64,000 nt of DNA from Chloroflexota bacterium (lineage in GTDB: Bacteria; Chloroflexota; UBA11872), in contig JAJDZD010000006.1 in assembly GCA_022824865.1 (NCBI GenBank), positions 1 to 64,000 on the forward strand. Direction: 5' to 3'. The number at the start of each line of letters is the position of its first letter. Position 1 is the stretch's first letter. Below, piece by piece: positions 44,843 to 54,710 of the stretch. The position numbers were made by a program, and so were the translations under genes. The notes under the pieces were generated by a model. That model was not told where the DNA came from, made no database searches, and was given only the letters and a program-made list of their open reading frames with translations.

Positions 44843-46645
44843 TCAGGCCGCGTCGGCCGGCGCCTCCTCTTCGGCTTCGCAGAACGGCAGCCCAAGCTCG
44901 TCCACATCGGTCTGTCTGGCCTCGGCCAGAGCCGCAGGAATGCACCCGGTCAACTCGTTCCCCGCGAGGTCGACCCTGCGCAGATTGGCCAGGTTCCCCA
45001 GCTCGGCCGGAATGTCGCCCGTCAGCTGGTTCTGCTCCAACCCCAAGACCGTCAAGCTTCCGAGGTTGCCCAACTCAGCTGGAATCGGACCGCTCAGCTG
45101 GTTATGCCTGAGCCAGAGTTCGTCCAGGTTGACGAGGTTGCCCAGTTCGGCCGGAATCGGGCCGCTCAACTGGTTGTGATCGAAGTCCAGTTGCGTCAGG
45201 CCGGTGAGATTGCCCAACTCGGCCGGAAGCGGGCCGCTGAGCTGGTTGGACCAGAGCCCAATCCAGACCACATTGGGGAGATTGCCCAGTTCGGCCGGAA
45301 TCGAGCCGCTGAGCTGGTTCAACGTGAAGTCCATGTGGGTCAGGGTGGTGAGGTTGCCCAACTCGGCAGGAATCTCACCGGTCAGCTCGTTGATGCCGAG
45401 AGCTACCCACTCCAAACTCTCCATGTCCCCCAGCTCCGCGGGAATGGACCCGCTGAGTTGATTGGCCCAGAGGGAGAGACGGGTCACCTTGTCGAGGTTG
45501 CCGATTGAAGGCGGAATCTCGCCCGTGAGTTGGTTTCCAAAGAAGTCCAGATTCGTCAGGCCGGTCAGTTGGCCGATCTCCGCCGGGATCTCGCCGCTCA
45601 ACTGGTTCTGCGAGAGATCCAGTTCAACGACCCGGCCAGCTCCGATCGTGACGCCGTACCACTGGCGAAGCGGCGCGTTGCTGAGCCAATTGTGGTTCAG
45701 ATTCCAGTTCGGGCCGTCGAGGGCGTGGTAGAGCGCAACCAGCGCGTCGCGGTCGGCGGCGTACTGCGCAATCCGGGCGTCAACGCCCGAGACTTCCTCG
45801 AGTACGAACTCCTGGCCATCCTCCAGCGGCTCCGCGGAACGGAAGCTCTCGAACGCTTGATGAATATCAAATGGGTACATGGCGTCGCGGGCGGCATCGC
45901 CCAGGAAGCGCAGATGCACCAACTCGGGGCTGTCCGGCCGGTGTTCGAAGACCGCGGCCTGGAAATACTGGCGGATCACGCTTGGAGCGGCGCTCTCGAG
46001 ATTGAAGATTGCGCCGGGCGCATCGTCGGGACGGGCTTCGGACTTGGGGTGGCCAAAGGCCTGCAGGCCACCCAGGGCGTTGAAGAAGTCCAGGAAGCCG
46101 ACAGGCGTGCCGTCGATGGCGACGTTGGATACGCGGTGACCCCACGGCCCCAGCGGCAGGCCGGGCTGCTCGCTCAGAAGGTCCGGCTCCCCGCCCAGAC
46201 CGCCGAGGTCGTCCCAGACTAGGCGGCGCTCCATATGCCAGCCGCCGTCGCGCTGCTGGCAGTCCACGATGCCGCGCTGGTAGTACTGGGTCACGCCGCC
46301 GGGGCGTTCAGCGATAACTTCGGATGTCGGATAGCCCCAGCGCGGAACATCGCCGGTAGTGCGGTAATAGGTCAGGAAGTCACAGGTCACCTCAGCGTCG
46401 CCGACGGTTATCAGCAAGTCGGGAATGTTGTGACCCAGGGTCGCGTCGGGAGCTAGAAACGCGGACCGCTGCACCATGGCGGAGAGTCCGCCGGACGCCA
46501 TCTCGTCTGCGTCGTGCTGGTCCGCGACGACTGGCGATACAAATGCCAGAAGGGCCAGAAGTGTCGCCAGCAGAACCGCGCCAATGCGGCGGGGGTGTAC
46601 GAGCAGCGACAGCGCGTCCGGGTAAGCAGAAACAAGCCTTGTCAT
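44843..46645 (-). CDS. Secreted leucine-rich-repeat protein (plant-type LRR)
   Basis: About ten tandem 24-aa units LTxLxxxxNQLSGxIPAELGNL; N-terminal CDFLTYYRTTGDVPRWGYPTSEV...VTQYYQRGIVD and QYFQAAVFEHRPDSPELVHLRFLG. Confidence 0.92.
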   Translation of the reverse strand: MTRLVSAYPDALSLLVHPRRIGAVLLATLLALLAFVSPVVADQHDADEMASGGLSAMVQRSAFLAPDATLGHNIPDLLITVGDAEVTCDFLTYYRTTGDVPRWGYPTSEVIAERPGGVTQYYQRGIVDCQQRDGGWHMERRLVWDDLGGLGGEPDLLSEQPGLPLGPWGHRVSNVAIDGTPVGFLDFFNALGGLQAFGHPKSEARPDDAPGAIFNLESAAPSVIRQYFQAAVFEHRPDSPELVHLRFLGDAARDAMYPFDIHQAFESFRSAEPLEDGQEFVLEEVSGVDARIAQYAADRDALVALYHALDGPNWNLNHNWLSNAPLRQWYGVTIGAGRVVELDLSQNQLSGEIPAEIGQLTGLTNLDFFGNQLTGEIPPSIGNLDKVTRLSLWANQLSGSIPAELGDMESLEWVALGINELTGEIPAELGNLTTLTHMDFTLNQLSGSIPAELGNLPNVVWIGLWSNQLSGPLPAELGNLTGLTQLDFDHNQLSGPIPAELGNLVNLDELWLRHNQLSGPIPAELGNLGSLTVLGLEQNQLTGDIPAELGNLANLRRVDLAGNELTGCIPAALAEARQTDVDELGLPFCEAEEEAPADAA

Positions 46646-46763
46646 TTGGCGCGTGATTTCTCTTGTGGGGGCGATTCGCCCGAATGCCTTACACCTAGTT
46701 TACGTTCTGCGACGTTTGACACGGGTGGAATGAAGCAGGCGGCAACGAGGGTCTTAGCGGCTG

Positions 46764-47732
46764 CTATGCCGGCCCGGGGTCGTCCCACACAGCGACGATG
46801 CGTCCGTCGGGACCCCGCAGTTCGGCGGGGTCAGGGTCTGAGTTATTCCAGACGTTGCGCTGCTGAAAGCGGTGCGAGCCTGAGGCTTGGCCGGAGACGA
46901 CCGTCAGGTTTGCTCCGGGCGCGATCGTGGTCCCGGGTGGGAAGCGGTAGCCCTGCTTGCCGCGAAGGCTGACGAGCCACCAGCCGGCAATGTCCAGCGG
47001 AGACGGCCCGTCGTTGGTGAGCGTTACGACTTCTCCGACCTTGTCGACGGTTAGCGAGATGTCGGCGGCGCCAAGCGCCCACATGCCCTTATCGCCCGCG
47101 CGAGCTTCGGCGACGGCGCGATCGATGGCTTCCCGATGCGCCAGGTTCGGGGATACCGGCAGCGCCCGTGCCCAGCCCTGGCGTGCCAAGTCCGCCGCCA
47201 GCAGGCGGTCCGCCCTGAAGACATGCCGGAGCAGGCGGCCGCCGGCATCGGTAGGTTCCGCGTCGGCAACAAGCCGCAAAGGGCCATCGCCGATGAGGGC
47301 GCGAAGGGTGTCGCTCGCCTGCTCAGCGAGGTATCGCTGCCCGGCGTCGTCAAACTCGGGGGCGTCGATCCCGAGGACGCGAACCGTGACCTCGCCCGAC
47401 GGAATCCTGACGGTGAATGTGTCACCGTCGATCACCTCCAGCAGCCGGCCGCGAACGCCGTCCACCTCCACTGCGACCGACGGCGCAGGGGATGGGGTCG
47501 GTGTGGGAGTTGCGGCCGGGGTAGCCGTTGGGGAGGGGTTAGGCGGTGGTACGGGTGCGGAGGTGGTAGCGGGACTCACCGGCTCACGGAGGCTAGAAGG
47601 CCGGCCGGGATCGGGCGTGTCCGCGGCGGACGCCGGCTGACTGGGAGCGGCGGTTGCCGCGCGCGCGGTCAGGCGCAGAACGACGGTTTCGTCGGGTCTG
47701 CCGTCGCAAGCTGCCAGCACAGCAGTAGCCAC
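46764..47732 (-). CDS. Secreted thermonuclease (SNc)-like domain fused to a lamin-tail domain (LTD)
   Basis: VIDGDTFTVRIPSGEVTVRVLGIDAPEF, GRLLRHVF, MWALG (SNc); EVVTLTNDGPSPLDIAGWWLVS...YRFPPGTTIAPGANLTVVSG...QQRNVWNNSDPDPAELRGPDGRIV (LTD). Confidence 0.9.
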   Translation of the reverse strand: MATAVLAACDGRPDETVVLRLTARAATAAPSQPASAADTPDPGRPSSLREPVSPATTSAPVPPPNPSPTATPAATPTPTPSPAPSVAVEVDGVRGRLLEVIDGDTFTVRIPSGEVTVRVLGIDAPEFDDAGQRYLAEQASDTLRALIGDGPLRLVADAEPTDAGGRLLRHVFRADRLLAADLARQGWARALPVSPNLAHREAIDRAVAEARAGDKGMWALGAADISLTVDKVGEVVTLTNDGPSPLDIAGWWLVSLRGKQGYRFPPGTTIAPGANLTVVSGQASGSHRFQQRNVWNNSDPDPAELRGPDGRIVAVWDDPGPA

Positions 47733-48147
47733 CGCCCCAGCCGCCAGGCGCCAGGCTATTGGCGCGAGCTTCCGCGTGCCGCATCAAGTGGTGTTGGTGG
47801 ACCAAGGAGCACTTTACTGCGATTTCTGAGGCACGTGGGCTGAAGCTGACCATGCCGGCTTGGAGCCGGCGGTCGGGCGGACGTGACCTGGAGTTGACGA
47901 GCCGGCGTGCGTTCCTGAAGTGGACCGCCGTCACCTGAGAGTCCGCAGACGCCGGTATGGGCGTCATCGAGATTTCGGTGGCCGAGCTTCCGACTACAGC
48001 CCCTCGGAGTCTGACGATCTGGCTGGAAGAATGCAGGTCTTGGAGGAATCGCGGTGGTCTTCCTGGTTTCCGAGGCGTCAGTTCTGTCCTGATAGCTCGA
48101 AATAGGAATATGCTGCATGGAGTAGTAGCCGCTACGGAGAATCACGC

Positions 48148-49239
48148 ATGGCTAACTATGCGGCGCTGAAGAGACGTCTGGACCAGGGCGAGGTGGTCAT
48201 TCTCGATGGGGCCATTGGAACCGAGCTTCAGTCGATGGGTGTGCCCATGGATCCGGCCGCATGGTGCGGTCCCGGCAACTACACGCACCCTTCAACGGTG
48301 CGGCAGATGCACGAGCGGTACATCAAGGCGGGGGCGGATGTCATTACCACCAACACCTTCAACACCCTGCGCCCCGCCCTGGAGGCTTCCGGGTACAGCG
48401 AATTGGTGCGAGAAGTCAACGTGCGCGCCGTGGACGCAGCGCACGACGCCATTGCCCGGACCGCGGTGGATCGGCCGATCTGTATCGCCGGTTCCATCTC
48501 GTGTCGAATCCCAATCCGCGACCGCAGGACGGGGACACTGCTGGGAGGTACCGGCTACGGATATGGCGCCAGTCTTTCGACGGCAGAACTGCGGTCCTAC
48601 GCCGAGGAGCAGGCCAATATCCTGGCCGAGTCCGGCGTGGACTTGTTCCTGATCGAGAACCTGTGGGCCGACAATGAGTCCCGGGCCATAGCCGCGGAAG
48701 CAGCAAAGGCCACAGGGCTGCCGGTCTGGGTGGCCTTCACCGCCTCTGTAGCGGAGAACGGTCAGGCGGTGCGAATGAGTTTCGGCGGCGAGCGTGACTA
48801 CAGCACCGGCATCGGCATGCCCCTATGGACGGAGAGTTGGCGCCCGGTCGATGACTCAAAGAGCCTGGCCGACGGCGTGAATGAGATTGCGTCGCTGGAG
48901 CCCGACGTCCTGGGCGTGTTCCACAGCCGGATCGCGGATTCGACGCGGGCGCTCGAGGTCGTGCTCGACGAGTGGTCCGGACCCGTGATCGTGTATCCGG
49001 ACGCCGGCAGGGAAGACTATCTCGCGACCTGGCAGGACCGCAGCGTGAGCAACGAAGAGTCCGTGGAGGAGTTGACGCGCGAAGCCGAGACCTGGGTGGA
49101 AATGGGCGCCCAGGTCGTGGGCACATGCTGCGGGTTCGGCGTCGACTACACCAGGTCCCTGCGCGATGCTTTGCCGGCCGGGACTTCGTCGCCGCGAAAG
49201 GTGGCCGGGCACGCACACAACCATGGAAACCGGACGTAA
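48148..49239 (+). CDS. Homocysteine S-methyltransferase-family protein
   Basis: VVILDGAIGTELQSMG, ADVITTNTFNT, LIENLWADNESRAIAAEA, VVGTCCGFGVDYTRSLRDAL (zinc CC). Confidence 0.92.
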   Translation: MANYAALKRRLDQGEVVILDGAIGTELQSMGVPMDPAAWCGPGNYTHPSTVRQMHERYIKAGADVITTNTFNTLRPALEASGYSELVREVNVRAVDAAHDAIARTAVDRPICIAGSISCRIPIRDRRTGTLLGGTGYGYGASLSTAELRSYAEEQANILAESGVDLFLIENLWADNESRAIAAEAAKATGLPVWVAFTASVAENGQAVRMSFGGERDYSTGIGMPLWTESWRPVDDSKSLADGVNEIASLEPDVLGVFHSRIADSTRALEVVLDEWSGPVIVYPDAGREDYLATWQDRSVSNEESVEELTREAETWVEMGAQVVGTCCGFGVDYTRSLRDALPAGTSSPRKVAGHAHNHGNRT

Positions 49240-49271
49240 AGGTGGCTTCGGCGTAGGCGGGCGGACCTGAT

Positions 49272-50804
49272 ATGGAATCCAGACCGTTGGTGGTAGTGGG
49301 GGCCGGAGTGTCGGGGACGGCCGCCGCTATCGAGGCGGCCAGGGCCGGCGTGCAGGTCACGCTGATCGACGAGAACCCCGTCCCAGCGTCAATGGCCGCG
49401 CTGAATGTTCCGCAGTTCTTCGGCCAGCGATTCAATGCGGTGCTGCACGACAGCGCCCTGATGCTGAGACGGGTGGCGGCGGCGAACGAAGCCCTGGCCG
49501 AGGCCGAAGAGGCCGGTGTGGACGTTCAGATTGGGACGTGTGTCTGGGGCGCCTTTCGGAATAGCGACACCAGCAGAATCCTCGACGGTCCACAGCTCGG
49601 CCTTGCCGACCGGGATCAGTCGTGGCTGATGAAGTACGACAGGCTCATCGTGGCAGCCGGCGCCAGGGACCTGGGCGTGGCCTTCGCAGGGTGGAACTCG
49701 GCTGGGGCCATGGGGGCCAACGGGGCGCATGCACTGATGCACCACTACCAGGCGTTGACCTCGCGACGCATGGTGGTGGTGGGCACCGGCAACCTGGGTC
49801 TCAACACCGCCCGGATGGCGCTGGGCCGCGGAATCGAGATAGCCGCCGTCGTGGACGTGGCCGATTCCGTGCGCGGCGACAGGGCCCTGAGTGCGGCGCT
49901 GCAGAACAGGGGCGTCAAGCTCTACACCTCCCACACCGTCAGGGAGGCGGTAGGACGAGACGGCGAGATCGAGACCGTCGTGCTCGTCGAGATCGACGAC
50001 TGCCGTGAGCCGGTTTCCGGCACGGAGAAAGTGATCACCGCCGACACCGTCTGCCTGGCAATCGGCCTGGTGCCCAACGTTGAGCTACTAAGTCTCCTGG
50101 GGTGCGACCTCGCCTTCGAGCCCGAGCTCGGGGGGCACGTGCCGGTCCACGACGACTGCATGCGAACCAGCGTCAAAGACGTGCTCGTTGCCGGAGATGC
50201 CGCCGGCTTCCATGACGGAATGGTTCTCGACACCGAGATCGCACGAAACCAGGGCCGCCTGGCTGGGATTGCCGCGGCCGAGTCGCTCGGCGCAATCGAC
50301 ACAGCGGAGGCGACTGCCCGGAGAAGTGACCTTCAGGTGACGGCCATCGACTCGGGACCGACCGACGCTTACTTGAACTGGATACGGTGGCTCCGGGCTC
50401 TGCTCAACGCCGGCGGATCAGAGGTCCCCGTGTGCCCGTGCGAGGAGGTCACCCGTGCGGACCTGATCGGCCTTCGGCCGCCGCGGTTCCTGAAATGGGA
50501 ATCGGAGCGACGGGACGGCCGCAGCCTCGGAACGCTTGCCCCAGATGCTCCGGTCAACCCGGACCAGGTCAAGCGCCTGACACGGGCCGGCATGGGCCAC
50601 TGCCAGGGACGGCTTTGCCGTGAGCAAGTTGCGCTGCTGCTTGCCGAGGCGTCGGGGAGCGACATCGCCGAAATGCCGCTGATGTCCTACCGGCCGCCGG
50701 CGCGGCCGCTGCCACTGCGGGTGCTGTGGTCGCACGAAGAGTCGGATCAGGTACGCAGGGAATGGGCCAAGTGGTTCAGCCCTACCAGTCCAGTGATGGG
50801 GTAG
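49272..50804 (+). CDS. NAD(P)/FAD-dependent oxidoreductase with C-terminal BFD-like [2Fe-2S] region (HcnB/opine oxidase-A/sarcosine oxidase-alpha-like)
   Basis: VVVGAGVSGTAAAIEAARAGVQVTLIDE; VVVGTGNLGLNTARMALG; DVLVAGDAAG; VCPCEEVTRADL...GMGHCQGRLCREQV. Confidence 0.88.
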   Translation: MESRPLVVVGAGVSGTAAAIEAARAGVQVTLIDENPVPASMAALNVPQFFGQRFNAVLHDSALMLRRVAAANEALAEAEEAGVDVQIGTCVWGAFRNSDTSRILDGPQLGLADRDQSWLMKYDRLIVAAGARDLGVAFAGWNSAGAMGANGAHALMHHYQALTSRRMVVVGTGNLGLNTARMALGRGIEIAAVVDVADSVRGDRALSAALQNRGVKLYTSHTVREAVGRDGEIETVVLVEIDDCREPVSGTEKVITADTVCLAIGLVPNVELLSLLGCDLAFEPELGGHVPVHDDCMRTSVKDVLVAGDAAGFHDGMVLDTEIARNQGRLAGIAAAESLGAIDTAEATARRSDLQVTAIDSGPTDAYLNWIRWLRALLNAGGSEVPVCPCEEVTRADLIGLRPPRFLKWESERRDGRSLGTLAPDAPVNPDQVKRLTRAGMGHCQGRLCREQVALLLAEASGSDIAEMPLMSYRPPARPLPLRVLWSHEESDQVRREWAKWFSPTSPVMG

Positions 50805-50825
50805 GGGGCGGCAGGAACCGAAGAC

Positions 50826-51992
50826 ATGCCCGCTGAAAGCGCCGACGTCGTCGTTATCGGGGCCGGGGTATCCGGCCTGAGTTCAGCCTATTTCCTGGCC
50901 AGGGCGGGACGGGATGTGGTGGTGGTCGACAAGGGGATCGTGGGGGGCGAGGCCTCCGGCAGAAACGGGGGGATGGTCAGCGAGCGGGTTGACGAGCCAT
51001 TGCTGATCCCGATGGCCGTGGAAGCCACGGAGCTGTGGGCGACGCTGGACGAGGAGTTGGGCCATCCGACCGAATTCGTACAGGAAGGAAGACTCCAGGT
51101 CGCGGTAACCGAGAAGGATATGGGCGACCTCTTGGCGGAGCGGGACGTGGCAATGCGCCACGGCATTGACGCCGCGCTGGTTGAACCATCGGAGATACGG
51201 GACATGATTCCGGGAATCACCGAGCGGACGCTGGGCGGGTTGTTCTTCCCCAATGGCGGCCACGCCAACACCCAGCTCACGGTGCAGGCGTACGCATGGG
51301 CGTTGCAAGACCTGGGAGGCAGGCTCTACCAGAACACGACCGTTACCGGTCTTCGGATCGTCGACGATAGGGTCACGTCGGTCGAGACGACCGCCGGCGC
51401 CATCGCGGCCGACGTGGTGGTCGGCGCCGCCGGGCCGCAGACCGGGCTGTTGGCGGAGCTGGCGGGCGTTCACGTTCCAGTGGCGCCGGCACGGGTGGAG
51501 ATCCTGGCGACCGCGCCCGTGGAGCCGCGCTTCCCGATCGCCCTGGTGGGGAACGGGCTCTACGGGCACCAGGCCGTCCGGGGAAACCTGATCTTCGGCG
51601 GTGGGGCCCACGAGTGGACCGACGTGGATCTGACCACCAGTCCCGGCAAGCCCAATACGCCCCTCATCAGGAATATCGCCAGGCGGCTCGCCGAACTGCT
51701 GCCGGGAGCGGCGGACGCGCCGGTTATCCGAAGCTGGGCGGGGGTGGTGGAGCAGGCCCCCGACTATCGGCCGATCATTGACATCCTGGACTACCCGAGC
51801 AACTACGTTGTGGTCACGGCGTCGGCGCATGGCTTCGGAATCTCGCCGGCCACGGGCAAGGTCGTGAGCGAATTGGTGCTGCACGGCGAGTCGAGCATCG
51901 ACATCCGGGGTTTGGGGCTGAATCGTTTCGCGGACTACGGCCCCGACTGGCGCGAGAAGCGCGGCTGGATCCCGTCTCCTCTGCGGTACTGA
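50826..51992 (+). CDS. FAD-dependent oxidoreductase (DAO family, HcnC/sarcosine oxidase-beta-like)
   Basis: VVVIGAGVSGLSSAYFLARAGRDVVVVDKG; VVGAAGPQTGLLAELAGVHVPVAPARVEIL; RSWAGVVEQAPDYRPIID; ASAHGFGISPATGKVVSELV. Confidence 0.93.
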   Translation: MPAESADVVVIGAGVSGLSSAYFLARAGRDVVVVDKGIVGGEASGRNGGMVSERVDEPLLIPMAVEATELWATLDEELGHPTEFVQEGRLQVAVTEKDMGDLLAERDVAMRHGIDAALVEPSEIRDMIPGITERTLGGLFFPNGGHANTQLTVQAYAWALQDLGGRLYQNTTVTGLRIVDDRVTSVETTAGAIAADVVVGAAGPQTGLLAELAGVHVPVAPARVEILATAPVEPRFPIALVGNGLYGHQAVRGNLIFGGGAHEWTDVDLTTSPGKPNTPLIRNIARRLAELLPGAADAPVIRSWAGVVEQAPDYRPIIDILDYPSNYVVVTASAHGFGISPATGKVVSELVLHGESSIDIRGLGLNRFADYGPDWREKRGWIPSPLRY

Positions 51993-52034
51993 CCGCGACG
52001 TGGTCCGTCAGGACGCGCGACGCGGCGGCGAATT

Positions 52035-52111
52035 TGGTGGGCGCGAGGGGACTCGAACCTCTGACCTCCACGATGTCAACGTGGCGCTCTAACCAGCTGA
52101 GCTACGCGCCC
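52035..52111 (-). tRNA. tRNA-Val (anticodon GAC), with encoded CCA
   Basis: GGGCGCGTAGCTCAGCTGGTTAGAGCGCCACGTTGACATCGTGGAGGTCAGAGGTTCGAGTCCTCTCGCGCCCACCA; CCACG-TTGACAT-CGTGG anticodon arm. Confidence 0.98.
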
Positions 52112-52283
52112 AAAGGTTCGGACTTCAGACTGTAGGCGGCCCGAGGCCAGGATTCAACCTTGGACCGCTCGCATCGGTAGGGTCGGGCCCGGCCCGGACG
52201 CCTGCGATCTCAGCGATTGAGGGGTAGGCTGCGGCTGACGGCCGATTCAACCGTTTTCGACTGACCCGGGAGAGAGTGTTTCG

Positions 52284-53327
52284 ATGGCGCAGGCGCCAGC
52301 CGTGTACACAGCGACCGACCTGCGGCAACGCCTGGACTCGCTCCCGCGCTTTCACCTGACCGATCTGCCAACGCCGCTGCTGGATCTGCCGAACCTGACC
52401 CGGAAACTGGGCGGCCCGCGGCTGCTGATGAAGCGCGACGACCTGACGCAGCACGGGTTGGGCGGCAACAAGAACCGCAAATTCCAGTTCGAGGTCGGCG
52501 CGGCTCTCCAGCAGGGCTGCGACGTGCTCCTGTGGGGCGGCGGGGTGATGCAGTCCAATCATGCTCGCCAATGCGCGGCGGCGGCCCGACGCGCGGGTCT
52601 GGACGTGGTGTTGGTGCTCAACGAGGGGCCGCACGGCAGTGAATCTCAGGGCAACCGGCTGCTGCTCGAAATCCTGGGCGCCGACGTGCGACCCACGGGC
52701 CGAGACGGGATGTTCGGGCACGAAGCCGACCTGGCCGCGACGGCGGACGAACTGCGCGCCGCGGGTCGCAAGCCCTACGTGATCGACTACGGACCGCTGA
52801 CCTCCATTGGGTACGTCGAGTGTGTTCTGGAGATCCACGAACAATCTCGGACGTTGGGCGCAGAGGTCACGCACCTCTACGTGGCCTCGGGCGGCGGCAC
52901 GCAGGCCGGGCTGGAACTCGGCAACCGCGCGTTGGGCGCGGGCTACGCCATTCGTGGCTTCAGCCCGCTGATCGTGGACGGCGGTCGCACCGCCCAACAG
53001 GCGGGGATGGCCAACGCCACCGCGGAACTCCTGGGGTTAGACGTGCGAGTTCGGGCCGAGGACATCTGGAACTCGCAGGCCTTCGTCGGCCCCGCCTATG
53101 CGGAAGCGACGCCGGAGGGTCTCGATGCTATTCGGCTGGTGGCTGAGACCGAGGGGATCTTTCTGGAACCCGTGTATACGGGCAAGGCGTTTGCCGCTCT
53201 GCTGGATGACATACGCAGCGGCGATCTCTCGGAGCAAGACACCGTGGTATTTCTGCATACCGGCGGAACCCCGCTAATCTTTGCCTACGCTCGCGAGCTC
53301 GGTGAATCGTCGCAGCCGAACGGGTAG
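52284..53327 (+). CDS. PLP-dependent D-cysteine desulfhydrase / ACC deaminase-family protein
   Basis: LPTPLLDLPNLTRKLGGPRLLMKRDDLTQHGLGGNKNRKFQF; GGVMQSNHARQCAAAAR; ASGGGTQAGLELGN; YTGKAFAALLDDIRSG. Confidence 0.93.
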   Translation: MAQAPAVYTATDLRQRLDSLPRFHLTDLPTPLLDLPNLTRKLGGPRLLMKRDDLTQHGLGGNKNRKFQFEVGAALQQGCDVLLWGGGVMQSNHARQCAAAARRAGLDVVLVLNEGPHGSESQGNRLLLEILGADVRPTGRDGMFGHEADLAATADELRAAGRKPYVIDYGPLTSIGYVECVLEIHEQSRTLGAEVTHLYVASGGGTQAGLELGNRALGAGYAIRGFSPLIVDGGRTAQQAGMANATAELLGLDVRVRAEDIWNSQAFVGPAYAEATPEGLDAIRLVAETEGIFLEPVYTGKAFAALLDDIRSGDLSEQDTVVFLHTGGTPLIFAYARELGESSQPNG

Positions 53328-53356
53328 GCTGCGGCAGCGTGGTAGGGAGGGTTCAC

Positions 53357-53521
53357 ATGCGAAGAGCCGTCAAGACTCGATCTGTCCGCCGCGTTGCGGG
53401 CATGCTCGCCGCCGTTGTGCTTATCGTTGCCATCGCGGTGGCCTCGGGCTGTGGCCAGGAACGAAGCGGCAGCTTCAAGCTCAACCCGAGCAAGGCCTCA
53501 TCGGCTGGTATCGGCTTCTAG
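53357..53521 (+). CDS. Small lipoprotein-like peptide
   Basis: MLAAVVLIVAIAVASGCGQERSGSF lipobox; 54 aa. Confidence 0.5.
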   Translation: MRRAVKTRSVRRVAGMLAAVVLIVAIAVASGCGQERSGSFKLNPSKASSAGIGF

Positions 53522-53600
53522 GGACAGCCGTGACATTCGCGGCGCCTGACGGCGGCGCGCGTCTCAATCGGCCGTGTCGTCGCCATTGGCCGGTTGACGC

Positions 53601-54710
53601 ATGACCCTGGCCGAGTCAAATGGGGTGTCGAACCCTGTCGCCCGCGTGGTGTTCTTCTGGAGCGCCACCACGCTGAACTGGCGACTGGACAGCTCGAACC
53701 CTTACGCCGGCCTGCTGGCGCAGGCGCTGGCCGAGCACCGGGTCCGTGTTGAGGTCAAGCGCTCGGGCAACCTCGGATTCGTTTGGAAGTTCCCGCGTCC
53801 CTACGACATCGTGCACTTCAACTGGAACCCGACGTTCTACGAGCACCCGAACCCGGTATTGGCGGTGCTGCGCCTTCTGGCATTCGCGACCATGCTGGTG
53901 GTTGCGCGGCTGCGCGGATTCCGCATTGTCTGGACGATGCACAACGTGGTTCCGCACGAGCAGATTCGCGCTTCGCACGGGGAAATCGCGCGTCGGGTGG
54001 TGACCACGCTGGCCAACGCCGTGATCTGTCACTGCGAGTACGCCAAGTCCGTGCTGGGCCGTCGCTTCGGCCGACGCTGGGGCGTGCATGTGATTCCGCA
54101 CGGGTCGTTTGCGGACGCCTATCCGCGGGAAGCCACGCGGGCGGAGGCGCGACGGGCCTTCGACATTCCCGACGACGCGTTCGTCTACGGGTTTTTCGGG
54201 AACATCCGGGCGTATAAGGGCGTTGAGCAGTTGATCGACGAGTTCGGGTCGCTGCAAGGCGACAACCTGCGCCTGCTGGTGGCCGGAGCGCTGCATGCGA
54301 ACTATCACGGACCGCTGCACACGACCGAGATCAAAGACGAGCGAGTGGTCGCCCATTTGCGACACATCGCCGACGAGGAAGTGCAACTGGTGATGGCCGC
54401 GGTTGACGTGCTGGTGCTGCCGTTCCTGGACACGCTGACCTCGGGCTCGGCGATCCTGGCCCTGGGCCACGGCACGCCGCTGGTGATGCCGCGCCGGGGG
54501 TGTCTGCCGGAATTGGTCGGCGACAGCAAGGCCGCGGTGCTATACGACCCGGACGATCCAACGGCGCTTCGCCAGGCGTTGCTGGACGCGCAGGCGCTTG
54601 ATGCCGAGGTTTCCGTTCGGTCGGCCGGCGAGTTGGACGCGGGGCTCAATTGGGCGGGAATCGCCCGCAAGACGGTGGCCGCCTACGGCCTGGATGGGAG
54701 TTCAGAGTGA
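53601..54710 (+). CDS. Glycosyltransferase (GT4-like), paralog of the gene at 29658-30755
   Basis: IVWTMHNVVPHE, VICHCEYAKSVL, HVIPHGSFADAYP, FGNIRAYKGVEQLI, LVLPFLDTLTSGSAILALGHGTPLVMPRRGCLPELV. Confidence 0.92.
   Translation: MTLAESNGVSNPVARVVFFWSATTLNWRLDSSNPYAGLLAQALAEHRVRVEVKRSGNLGFVWKFPRPYDIVHFNWNPTFYEHPNPVLAVLRLLAFATMLVVARLRGFRIVWTMHNVVPHEQIRASHGEIARRVVTTLANAVICHCEYAKSVLGRRFGRRWGVHVIPHGSFADAYPREATRAEARRAFDIPDDAFVYGFFGNIRAYKGVEQLIDEFGSLQGDNLRLLVAGALHANYHGPLHTTEIKDERVVAHLRHIADEEVQLVMAAVDVLVLPFLDTLTSGSAILALGHGTPLVMPRRGCLPELVGDSKAAVLYDPDDPTALRQALLDAQALDAEVSVRSAGELDAGLNWAGIARKTVAAYGLDGSSE

Noticed and set aside
47756-48145. Minus- and plus-strand ORFs between the TNase-LTD gene and the homocysteine S-methyltransferase gene
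   Set aside because: Mutually overlapping and composition-driven; no support.
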